A DNA stretch of 42,003 bases, from the NCBI GenBank assembly GCA_002717185.1, contig PBDC01000042.1:20668-62670 (forward strand), in the 5' to 3' direction. Shown piece after piece: positions 28,943-36,419 of the stretch. Within the stretch, counting starts at the first letter, position 1. Each line of letters begins with the position of its first letter. The notes below the pieces were generated by a model. That model saw nothing but the letters and a program-made list of their open reading frames with translations, made no database searches and was not told where the DNA came from. This DNA is from Rhodospirillaceae bacterium (GTDB lineage: Bacteria > Pseudomonadota > Alphaproteobacteria > UBA8366 > GCA-2717185). Position numbers and translations under genes: made by a program.

Positions 28943-29255
28943 TCAGGGATTGTTCTGTTCAAAGGTGGTCAGGTAGGCATTGAGACCGGTCAATTTTGCG
29001 TTTTGCAGGAACAGGGTCACCGTGTTAGCGCCTATATCGATGAAAAAGCAGATAGGTAACCCGTTGATCTTGGCCCCGACGTAATAGAGACCGCTATTGT
29101 CGAGGCGGAACAGGATTTCGCAACGGGCGAACCTGGCGATGCCGGTCCGAATGAACGCGTATTGCAGGATTTTCTTAGCGCGAATGCCTTTCTGAAAAAA
29201 ACGCCGTCGCGACCAAGGCCAGGAAACCCATAATATTAGGTGTGATGCGTTCGGT
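28943..29255 (-). pseudogene. Decayed retropepsin-like (TIGR02281) aspartic protease
   Basis: The readable C-terminal part is LYYVGAKINGLPICFFIDIG followed by ANTVTLFLQNAKLTGL. This matches the family pattern of a membrane-anchored clan AA protease, but the catalytic DTGA reads DIGA and the frame stops soon after, without the rest of the domain. A normal-looking start, MGFLALVATAFF (ATG at 29231), is in a different frame. The shift lies at or near an A7 tract (29195-29201). The spacer between the membrane segment (KKILQYAFI) and the protease domain is also shorter than I expect. Truncation, frameshift and a lost motif together indicate a relic. Confidence 0.65.
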
Positions 29256-29303
29256 GACCTTGTTCTTTCAAAGCGCACAGTAGCCGCCAGAGACAGCGAG
29301 ACC

Positions 29304-30206
29304 TCATATGACTGCCTCATCGCCTTCGATGGTACAGCGTTGCATGAGCCGCCGTAGTGGCAGTTCGTAGTCGTTGGTTGCCTTATGCTGGACCGCGCAA
29401 TTGTCCCACATTAGTAAATCGCCGACGCACCATTGGTGGCGATAATGAAAGGTCGGGTCGGCAAGATGACTGAATAATTTTTGCAGCAGTGTGTCACTTT
29501 CGTGCTTTGGTGACCCTATCACAGCATGGGTGTAGCCTTCGCAGACATATAGGCATTTGCGTCCGTTGACAGGATGGGTGCGGACAATCGGATGGATCGC
29601 GTCGGGAGGGAAGCGCGTTTCCAGTTCTGCCTGGCTCAGCACCGGGCGCAGACCGAATTCATGCGCTTTTTTGTTCCACATGTAACGATAGCTGTTCGCT
29701 GCCTTGAGTCCTTTCAGACGCTTCTTCATCGTGTTGGGAAGGGCATCATAAGCCGCCGCAGCTGAGGCGAACTGTGTATCGCCAAAGACAACGCCGCCTC
29801 GCTCCGGCACTTCAATGGCGTTCAGCAGTGTCACCTTGCTGGGAGTTTCTAGATAGCAGAGGTCAGAATGCCAGTAGCGACCGGCATCATGAGAGCCTAC
29901 AGGCTTGCCGTCCTTCGTGAGGTTGGAAATCCAGAAAATTTCCGGCGTGTCCGCATTGCGCGCCTCAGCCCGGACATTGATTTGTGGTGGGCCGAATCGG
30001 CGCGAGAAGGCGGCTAGTTGTGTCGGCGTTAGTAGGTTGTCGCGGATGACCACGACCCCGTGCTTGTATAATGCATATTCGATTGAAGAAAACGTCGCTG
30101 TGTCAATCGTTTCAGTCAGGTCGAGCCCGGCAATTTCCGCGCCGATCAGGCCAGTTTCAGTAGCTACTTCGAATGTTTCCAAGGTCGTTTTCAAGAACTT
30201 TTCCAA
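29304..30206 (-). CDS. TauD/TfdA-family Fe(II)/2-oxoglutarate dioxygenase
   Basis: A 300-residue non-heme iron oxygenase. The iron ligands are H113 and D115 (YWHSDLCY) and the distal H274 (NCAVQHKAT). R285/R286 (LPLRRLMQR) should bind 2-oxoglutarate. The N-terminal GLIGAEIAGLDLTE is the family opening. Homologues oxidise taurine, 2,4-D, alkylsulfates or related compounds; the substrate here is open. A sulfatase gene lies upstream on the same strand, which makes a sulfur- or sulfate-ester-linked substrate conceivable. No taurine ABC transporter is nearby. The 3' end touches the protease relic. Confidence 0.9.
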   Translation of the reverse strand: MEKFLKTTLETFEVATETGLIGAEIAGLDLTETIDTATFSSIEYALYKHGVVVIRDNLLTPTQLAAFSRRFGPPQINVRAEARNADTPEIFWISNLTKDGKPVGSHDAGRYWHSDLCYLETPSKVTLLNAIEVPERGGVVFGDTQFASAAAAYDALPNTMKKRLKGLKAANSYRYMWNKKAHEFGLRPVLSQAELETRFPPDAIHPIVRTHPVNGRKCLYVCEGYTHAVIGSPKHESDTLLQKLFSHLADPTFHYRHQWCVGDLLMWDNCAVQHKATNDYELPLRRLMQRCTIEGDEAVI

Positions 30207-30433
30207 CCATTCTGGTGCGAGGATACTTGAAGCAATTGAAACACAAAACTTGTATCGAGATATAGAGCGGAAACAGCAAGCCTCTGCCTCGTCAGTGTTG
30301 GATGGTGTTGTCCGTTGGTATAAGTCCCACTATGACCGTCCAACTAATAAGGGCAGCTCGCCTTCCGTTCCATGCGGATACGGATACTTGTGTGTTTTAA
30401 CTCCGCAGCTAGCTGTGGTTTGCTCCGGTGAGC
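30207..30433. other. Upstream region of the TauD-family gene
   Basis: A 227-bp stretch with no gene that I can support; it should carry the dioxygenase promoter. Together with the doubtful ORF at 30434-30655 it makes a ~485-bp zone of low coding content. Confidence 0.4.
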
Positions 30434-30655
30434 CTAATCGATCGTTTCAGTTTCCTGACGGATAGGTAAGTACGGCTCTTTGATCATATTCAGGATTGGT
30501 GTTCCTTCGTGAGGCTGATCCTCAATCGACTCGGGGAAAGGGTAATCGTTGGTCTCGGCCGGCTGTTGGCTGGCAATAAAGCTGCAGCCATCCCTCGAAA
30601 CCGTATGGTTGCAGGGTGCAACGGGCACTAGTCCGTTGGCGGGGAGATAGAACAT
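30434..30655 (-). CDS. Hypothetical 73-residue ORF
   Basis: The ORF begins MFYLPANGLVPVAPCNHTVS and ends IRQETETID. I do not recognise it. It lies in the same frame as the DUF1289 gene just upstream: from that gene's TAA (30692-30694) the frame stays open through SPFEVAAIGRR into this ORF. It could be a small gene, the tail of a once longer protein, or a relic. No strong Shine-Dalgarno precedes the ATG. It has proline-rich, protein-like composition but no domain that I can name. Confidence 0.3.
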   Translation of the reverse strand: MFYLPANGLVPVAPCNHTVSRDGCSFIASQQPAETNDYPFPESIEDQPHEGTPILNMIKEPYLPIRQETETID

Positions 30656-30691
30656 TCGGCGACCAATAGCGGCAACTTCAAAGGGACTGAG

Positions 30692-30907
30692 TTACAGGCC
30701 CTCTATCTCTTCGTAGAATGCCAGTGGTGGCAGGCCCGCCTTATTTCGGCGCTGCTTCAGTTTCTTCAGAGTTTCCCGTCGTTCTTCCTCACCCCAATGC
30801 GGCCATCGGGCGATTTCCTTAGGCGTGCGGAAGCAGCCGAAGCAGGTATCGGTGCGGGCGTCTATCACGCAAACGCCGAGACAGGGAGAGTCGAGTGCTG
30901 TGGCCAT
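30692..30907 (-). CDS. DUF1289 small cysteine protein (putative Fe-S)
   Basis: A 71-residue protein with four cysteines, C9, C13, C22 and C25 (CLGVC ... CFGC), followed by RTPKEIARWPHW and a basic helix. This is the DUF1289 pattern, thought to bind a metal or an iron-sulfur cluster. The function is unknown. Its ATG shares one base with the sulfatase stop (TGATG), so it is translated directly after it. Confidence 0.87.
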   Translation of the reverse strand: MATALDSPCLGVCVIDARTDTCFGCFRTPKEIARWPHWGEEERRETLKKLKQRRNKAGLPPLAFYEEIEGL

Positions 30908-32442
30908 CAGACGAGTGCCACTGCCCGCAGCGGGTCAGGACGCGGCTCGGGCAGGCTATCCTTAAGATCGGCGAGCAGGTCGCGGCGTAGGCCAGTGCGG
31001 GCCGGGTCGTTCCAAAGGTTGACCCATTGCAGCGGGTCCTCGTTGAGGTCGTAAAGTTCGCCCTCGTCGCCATTGTAATAGTTTGATTCCTCGTAGGCCG
31101 TGCAAATATAGCCGTCGCGATAGATCGAACGCAGCCGGATCTCGTTGCCCAAATAGTTGCTGTCCCATTCGGTGAGCACCCGTTCACGGTCGGAGCCGGT
31201 ATCAAGCGGTAGCGGTGCGCCTTCCATTCGTTTGTCTGGGTTGAGCCCTGCGACCTGGCAGAATGTCGGTGCAAGGTCGAGGTGGCCAACTGGCTCTGTG
31301 ATGGCATTCGGCATCACCTCCGCAGATGGCGCTGGACGCCAGATCATCGGCACGCGCATAAGCGCGTCGACATGGTAAGGACCTTTGAACAGTAGGCCGA
31401 ACTCGCCTTGCATCTCGCCATGGTCGGTAGTGTAGAAAACGTCTGTATCTTCCCCCCAGCCACGTGTATCAATGCGGTCGAGTACCCGGCCGCAAGCCTC
31501 GTCAATAAGTTCGTTTGAAATGTGGACCATCGCGTTTACCTCGCGCACCTGATCCGGCGTCAACTCGTGCGGTCGAAACAGAGGCGGAACCTCATAGTTG
31601 AATTGGCCCTTGCCCTCATACCATTCGAGCCAATGCCGGGGTTTTCGCCTTAGTAGTTCGACGATTTTTTCTTTGCTGCCAGGATAGAAGTCGGGCACGT
31701 CGAGATCGCGCCAAGGGCAGCGATGCAATTCAGAAGCTGGAGGATCCCAGGGGTGATGCGGGTCCGGAAAGGACATCCATAGGAACCAATCGTCGTCTTC
31801 CGGTAGGGTGTCGAGCCAGGCGATGGCCCGATCGGCGACCCATTCCGTGTGGTACAGCTCGCAGGGCATTTCGTTATGCCAGAGCTGAGCTAGTTTCGTA
31901 TCGCCACCGCCACGCGAACTGATTTCTTTCTTCTCGGTCACGTATTCGAAAAATCCGTCCACAAAGTCCGGGTGGTTCTCGGCCAGCCATTTTGGGTAGT
32001 GAAACAAACTGCGTCCCGCGCGGCCGGTATGCCCGGCGAGTTCCATACGCTCGAAACCGCGATGTGGCCCGTTGTTGTCATTGCGCGCGGCGAAGTTCTC
32101 GAAATAACTCTGATCCGGGGCCGAGGCGGGTTCGAAATGCGCTTTACCAATCAGTGCGGTGCGATAGCCGGCCTGATCGCGCAACTGAGCCGCAACATCG
32201 GGCCCATCGGTTGGAAGCGGGATGCCGTTCATGACGACGCCATGGGTGCGTACATACTGGCCGCTGATCATTGTCGACCGCGCCGGCATGCAGACCGTGT
32301 TCTGATTGTAGGCGCGGCTGTAATTGAGCCCCTGCGCTGCCAGACGGTCGATCACTGGAGTACGGGCAATCGCACCGCCATTACACCCCAATGCGTCGTA
32401 GCGCTGCTGGTCGGTGGTGATGAACAGAATTTTTCGGCCCAT
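30907..32442 (-). CDS. Type I sulfatase (arylsulfatase/choline-sulfatase superfamily)
   Basis: Hydrolyses a sulfate ester or a related phosphonate or phosphate ester. The 511-residue protein begins MGRKILFITTDQQRYDALGC with the metal-binding D and Q. The modification motif CMPARS (C51-x-P-x-R55) predicts conversion of Cys51 to formylglycine. Further metal and active-site blocks are GKAHFEP, FPDPHHPWDPP and TTDHGEMQGEFGLLFKG. No signal peptide is seen, so it should be cytoplasmic. The start ATG 32442 has GGAAGGAG 8 nt upstream; the longer frame (to 32499) has no such support. No formylglycine-generating enzyme is encoded in the window. Confidence 0.92.
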   Translation of the reverse strand: MGRKILFITTDQQRYDALGCNGGAIARTPVIDRLAAQGLNYSRAYNQNTVCMPARSTMISGQYVRTHGVVMNGIPLPTDGPDVAAQLRDQAGYRTALIGKAHFEPASAPDQSYFENFAARNDNNGPHRGFERMELAGHTGRAGRSLFHYPKWLAENHPDFVDGFFEYVTEKKEISSRGGGDTKLAQLWHNEMPCELYHTEWVADRAIAWLDTLPEDDDWFLWMSFPDPHHPWDPPASELHRCPWRDLDVPDFYPGSKEKIVELLRRKPRHWLEWYEGKGQFNYEVPPLFRPHELTPDQVREVNAMVHISNELIDEACGRVLDRIDTRGWGEDTDVFYTTDHGEMQGEFGLLFKGPYHVDALMRVPMIWRPAPSAEVMPNAITEPVGHLDLAPTFCQVAGLNPDKRMEGAPLPLDTGSDRERVLTEWDSNYLGNEIRLRSIYRDGYICTAYEESNYYNGDEGELYDLNEDPLQWVNLWNDPARTGLRRDLLADLKDSLPEPRPDPLRAVALV

Positions 32443-32801
32443 GCGCTTTACTCCTTCCGATCGTAACCGATCGATAGCATTTCCTAGAACCGAAAGCACG
32501 GGCCAGTTTAGGAAGATTGGACTGTTTTGCGCAGCCGTGGTGCCAAAAATGTCTTGGTACTAGTTTGGTCTCGCGATCAAGGTTTTGTCTGCGCCGTTGA
32601 TAGAGGTTATTTAGGGTGCGCGGGTCCAGATCGGTGGCCCCTTGTAGTAATGGGCTATTGCGGCTAACTCATTTCCAAGCCGCGTATGCAGACTGGCGGT
32701 TTTTTTACAGTCACACCTAAAAGCATGTGGGCGTTTTACTTTTTTTGGAGAGGCTGTTACTTACGAAGCTCCTTCCCGCGCGTAACCGTGTTAGCTTCCC
32801 C
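32443..32801. other. Divergent intergenic region between sulfatase and egtD
   Basis: About 360 bp. It holds T-rich tracts (T7 near 32700, T8 near 32740) just before egtD and no recognisable gene. Promoters for both divergent genes are expected; I cannot identify convincing boxes. Confidence 0.4.
32451..32458 (-). promoter_or_regulatory. Ribosome binding site of the sulfatase gene
   Basis: GGAAGGAG on the minus strand, 8 nt from ATG 32442. It fixes the start at MGRKI rather than at 32499. Confidence 0.65.
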
Positions 32802-33779
32802 ATGTCCAATACAACTCTCGCCTTTTTCATCGACCTGGAGCCGGCGGTTACGGACTTTAAAGAGTCAGTGATTGAAGGGCTGTCGCGGGCGCCGAAGCAA
32901 CTTGCGTGCAAATTTTTTTACGATGAGACAGGGCTCGATCTATTCGGTAAGATTTGTGAGACCGAGGAATATTACGTCACTCGCACAGAACTGGCCTTGA
33001 TGCGGCGGATCGGACCGGAACTTGCCGGGATAGTCGGTCCTCAGCGAACCGTAATCGAATTAGGCTCCGGGTCCGACCTGAAGATCCGCTTGCTTCTTGA
33101 TGCGCTGCGCGCGCCGGCGCAATATGTGCCGGTTGACATCTCACTTGTGCATCTGCGTGCCTCGGCTAAGGCAGTGGCAGAGGATTATCCACACGTTCGC
33201 GTTGGTGCGGTATGCGCGGACTTCACGGTGCCGCTGTCGATACCAGCGAACGCGATTGAAAGTACGGATGGCGCGCGGCTCGGCTATTTTCCCGGTTCGA
33301 CAATTGGGAATTTGACCCCGGCGGACGCGGTAGCGTTTTTGCAGGGGCTGCACCCTTTATTGGGCCCAGACGGTGCGCTTCTGATTGGCGTAGATTTGAG
33401 CAAGGATATCAATATTCTCAATCGGGCTTACAACGATGCGGCTGGGTACACCGCAGCGTTCAATCTCAACATCTTGCACCGGATCGCCTCTGAACTCGAC
33501 GCTTCAGTCGACCCGGCCGCCTTCGAGCACGTAGCTTTCTTTAACGAGGGGAAAGGCCGGATTGAAATGCATGTGCGCAGTACACGGCGTCAGTCAGTTC
33601 GCATTGGTGAAGATCAATTCGAACTCGCTGCAGGAGAACTGATCCACACCGAAAATTCGTACAAATATACGCTCGATGGGTTTGTAGAACTGGCGGAATC
33701 TGCGGGCTATCACTCATCCGCCCGGTGGACGGATGCCGAGGATTTTTTCAGTATTCACTATCTTACAATCGCGGCTTAA
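32802..33779 (+). CDS. egtD: L-histidine N(alpha)-methyltransferase (EgtD family)
   Basis: EgtD trimethylates histidine to hercynine with three S-adenosylmethionines, the first step of ergothioneine synthesis. From ATG 32802 the protein is 325 residues, close to mycobacterial EgtD (321). The family opening FFYDETGLDLFGKICETEEY followed by YVTRTE is clear. SAM motif I is VIELGSGSD, and YFPGSTIGNLTP and LLIGVDLSKD follow in order. The C-terminal HTENSYKYT is also typical. The frame is open upstream to 32727, but that leader is unlike the family. The usual partner egtB is not in view, so the end product is uncertain. Confidence 0.9.
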   Translation: MSNTTLAFFIDLEPAVTDFKESVIEGLSRAPKQLACKFFYDETGLDLFGKICETEEYYVTRTELALMRRIGPELAGIVGPQRTVIELGSGSDLKIRLLLDALRAPAQYVPVDISLVHLRASAKAVAEDYPHVRVGAVCADFTVPLSIPANAIESTDGARLGYFPGSTIGNLTPADAVAFLQGLHPLLGPDGALLIGVDLSKDINILNRAYNDAAGYTAAFNLNILHRIASELDASVDPAAFEHVAFFNEGKGRIEMHVRSTRRQSVRIGEDQFELAAGELIHTENSYKYTLDGFVELAESAGYHSSARWTDAEDFFSIHYLTIAA

Positions 33780-33953
33780 TTTTTCCGCGCCAATCCTCTT
33801 CAGTTTCTCTGGATTTTAGCCAAGATGCGGTCTTTCATAAATCGCTTATTGGTGCGGCTGCATTGACCCATTAAAGGGTTACCAGCATAGTACCGCCCCT
33901 TCGCCCCTTGGTCGAAATCGTTATTTGAAAACAATAGAGCAGGTTGCGTACGC

Positions 33954-36038
33954 ATGAGTAGTGGGGCGCGGTTGGCCGTCGATATAGGCGGAACTTTCAC
34001 CGATGTGGTGCTCGAGCATACAGGTGGTCAGGATCAACTCAAGGTCTTGACGACGCCGGACGCGCCGGAGCGCGCGGTACTTGAAGGTGCAGCTGCTGTG
34101 CTGGCCCAGGCAAACGTTCCAGCCTCTGCTGTGACGCTTGTTTTCCATGGTACGACCCTGGCCACTAATGCGCTTATCGAGCGTAAGGGTGCAAAAACTG
34201 CTTTGGTGACGACTGACGGTTTTCGCGATTCTATTGAAATTGCCTACGAGCACCGCTTCGAACAGTACGACCTCTATATGGAGCGGCCAAAGCCGCTGGT
34301 CGCGCGGGACTGGCGGTTTACCGTGCCGGAGCGGGTTGCGTCCGATGGTGCTGTGTTGCTGCCCTTGGACGAAGACGCGCTGCGGCGTTTGGCGGATGAA
34401 CTGGCCACGTTGCAGGTGGAGTCCGTCGCAGTTTGTTTCCTGCATTCTTACGTCAATGGCGATCACGAACGACGGGCCGGTGAGATCCTAGCCGAGGTGT
34501 TGCCGGATGTTTCGATAACTCTTTCTTCTATCGTTTGCCCGGAGATTCGTGAATACGACCGGATGTCGACGACCTGTGCAAATGCCTATGTGCAACCACT
34601 GGTGGCAGGCTATCTGGGTGGGCTGCGGAAAGGGTTGCACGCAATGGGTGTTGGCTGCCCGATGTTACTGATGATGTCTAGCGGTGGTGTCACGACAGTC
34701 GAGACCGCGGCGGCGATGCCCATCCGGCTGGTCGAGTCGGGGCCGGCCGGCGGGGCGATCCTGGCGCGCGATATAGCGAAAGAAAATGATCTAGACACAG
34801 TGTTATCTTTCGATATGGGCGGAACGACGGCGAAGATCACCCTTATCGACGATTTCACCCCACAGATCGCCCGGTCTTTTGAAGTCGCACGTATGTACCG
34901 GTTTCTCAAGGGCAGCGGGCTACCCTTGCGTATTCCGGTGATTGACATGGTAGAGATTGGTGCTGGTGGTGGTTCGATAGCCGAAGTCGATGGTATGCAG
35001 CGCATTCGCGTTGGTCCGGAAAGTGCTGGGTCGGTGCCGGGGCCTGCGTGCTACGACAACGGCGGCGAAAATCCCACGGTGACCGATGCGGACGTGGTGC
35101 TAGGCCGTATCGATCCGGCGCGCTTTGCGGGCGGGCAGGTCAGTCTAGAACCGGAACGATCATCCAAAGCAATTGAAAGCGAAATCGGTGGCAAATTAGA
35201 CACGGCGATCCATGTGGCCGCCGCTGGAGTCGCGGAAGTTGTCGATGAGCATATGGCTAATGCTGCGCGCGTGCATGCGATCGAGAACGGAAAGTCAATG
35301 GTCGGTCGCACTCTGGTGGCGTTTGGTGGTGCTGCACCGCTGCATGCTGCGCGGCTGGCGGACAAGCTGGGGATCAAGCAGGTGGTGATGCCGAAGGGCG
35401 CCGGGGTCGGTTCGGCGATCGGGTTCCTGCGCGCCCAAATTTCCTATGAGGTGGTCCGCACTCGTTATATGGATCTTCGCGAATTCGACCTCGCTCAAAT
35501 CAATGATTTGTTTACCGAAATGCGTGTTGAAGCTGAAGAGGTGGTAAGGCTTGGCGCGCCGGACGAACCGTTGGTCGAGACACGCGCGGCTTTCATGCGT
35601 TATCGAGGCCAGGGGCACGAGATCATGGTGCCGCTTCCTGGTCGCAACCTGACCGCGGAGGATGGGGCAGCGTTGAATGAGTGGTTCTCTAACGCATACA
35701 GTACATTGTTTCGCCGCTCTATTCCCCATCTGAGCGTTGAGGCTCTAAACTGGACCTTATCGCTTGCGACCGACCGGCCAGGCGCGGAGTCGGTGAGCAG
35801 TTTTGCGGAAGATTACACGCCAGACGCTGAAGGATCGCGCGGTATATTCGACCCGGCCAGTGGCGACTGGATCAAGGCACACGTCTATTCCCGTGCCGCA
35901 CTGCACCCGGGTGCGCGGGTATCCGGTCCCGCTATCCTAGTCGAGGATGAAACCACGACGCTAGTTACAAACGGTTTCAGCGCCGTTGTGAATGGCCTTG
36001 GCCAGATAATTTTGGCCAAAGTTGAGGCGACTGAATGA
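33954..36038 (+). CDS. hyuA: Hydantoinase/oxoprolinase family subunit A (HyuA-like)
   Basis: The ATP-binding subunit of ATP-dependent cyclic amide hydrolases or related carboxylases. The 694-residue protein has the actin-like fold: LAVDIGGTFTDVVLEH at residues 5-20, LATNALIERKGAKTALVTT, ESGPAGGAI, SFDMGGTTAKI, and EIGAGGGSIAEVD with GPESAGSVPGPACY. Relatives include N-methylhydantoinase A, 5-oxoprolinase and acetone/acetophenone carboxylase beta-type subunits. The ring or ketone substrate cannot be told from sequence. The TGA overlaps the ATG of the next small gene (ATGA), and hyuB follows, so the three form one operon. Confidence 0.92.
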   Translation: MSSGARLAVDIGGTFTDVVLEHTGGQDQLKVLTTPDAPERAVLEGAAAVLAQANVPASAVTLVFHGTTLATNALIERKGAKTALVTTDGFRDSIEIAYEHRFEQYDLYMERPKPLVARDWRFTVPERVASDGAVLLPLDEDALRRLADELATLQVESVAVCFLHSYVNGDHERRAGEILAEVLPDVSITLSSIVCPEIREYDRMSTTCANAYVQPLVAGYLGGLRKGLHAMGVGCPMLLMMSSGGVTTVETAAAMPIRLVESGPAGGAILARDIAKENDLDTVLSFDMGGTTAKITLIDDFTPQIARSFEVARMYRFLKGSGLPLRIPVIDMVEIGAGGGSIAEVDGMQRIRVGPESAGSVPGPACYDNGGENPTVTDADVVLGRIDPARFAGGQVSLEPERSSKAIESEIGGKLDTAIHVAAAGVAEVVDEHMANAARVHAIENGKSMVGRTLVAFGGAAPLHAARLADKLGIKQVVMPKGAGVGSAIGFLRAQISYEVVRTRYMDLREFDLAQINDLFTEMRVEAEEVVRLGAPDEPLVETRAAFMRYRGQGHEIMVPLPGRNLTAEDGAALNEWFSNAYSTLFRRSIPHLSVEALNWTLSLATDRPGAESVSSFAEDYTPDAEGSRGIFDPASGDWIKAHVYSRAALHPGARVSGPAILVEDETTTLVTNGFSAVVNGLGQIILAKVEATE

Positions 36039-36400
36039 CAGTAGCCTTATTTAGAGACCTGGTGATCGCCATAGAGCGGGATGCAAATGATGTTTCGGCG
36101 AAGCTTCGGTTGGCGATCCGTGAAGGTAACTGCTCTTTAGATGATGCGATGAACGCTTTGCGTGGCGCGGCACAGGATGTAGGTGACGCGCAGAACCCGG
36201 CGGTCGTGAAACATCAAATTGGCGAGATTGCGAACGGGCTTCGCTTCGCCGACATGACGGCCTTCAATGATTGGGTGGCGCGCAACGGCTCCGTTTTAGG
36301 GCAAGGGGTGATAAAATACACGCCAGACGAACCAGAGAAGGACTACGAACCGCCAACGATTATTGGTATTTTGAAACGGGTGCTCCTGGGCCGGGATTAG
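36035..36400 (+). CDS. Unrecognised 121-residue protein between hyuA and hyuB
   Basis: I cannot assign a family. The protein is mostly helical in composition (RDLVIAIERDANDVSAKLRL, LDDAMNALRGAAQDV), has one cysteine, no membrane segment and no obvious metal motif. Its C-terminus is PPTIIGILKRVLLGRD. It overlaps hyuA by ATGA and ends about 20 bp before hyuB, so it must be co-translated with both. By position it could be a third subunit, like the small subunits of acetone or acetophenone carboxylases, but it lacks the zinc-type cysteines some of those have. It is real coding DNA to judge by the overlap and the codon use matching its neighbours. Confidence 0.8.
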   Translation: MTVALFRDLVIAIERDANDVSAKLRLAIREGNCSLDDAMNALRGAAQDVGDAQNPAVVKHQIGEIANGLRFADMTAFNDWVARNGSVLGQGVIKYTPDEPEKDYEPPTIIGILKRVLLGRD

Positions 36401-36419
36401 TAAAGAAGGGTAGGTGGCG

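Noticed and set aside
29905..30465. 186-codon plus-strand open frame across the TauD-family start
   Set aside because: Half is antisense to the dioxygenase and the remainder has no domain or good start signal.
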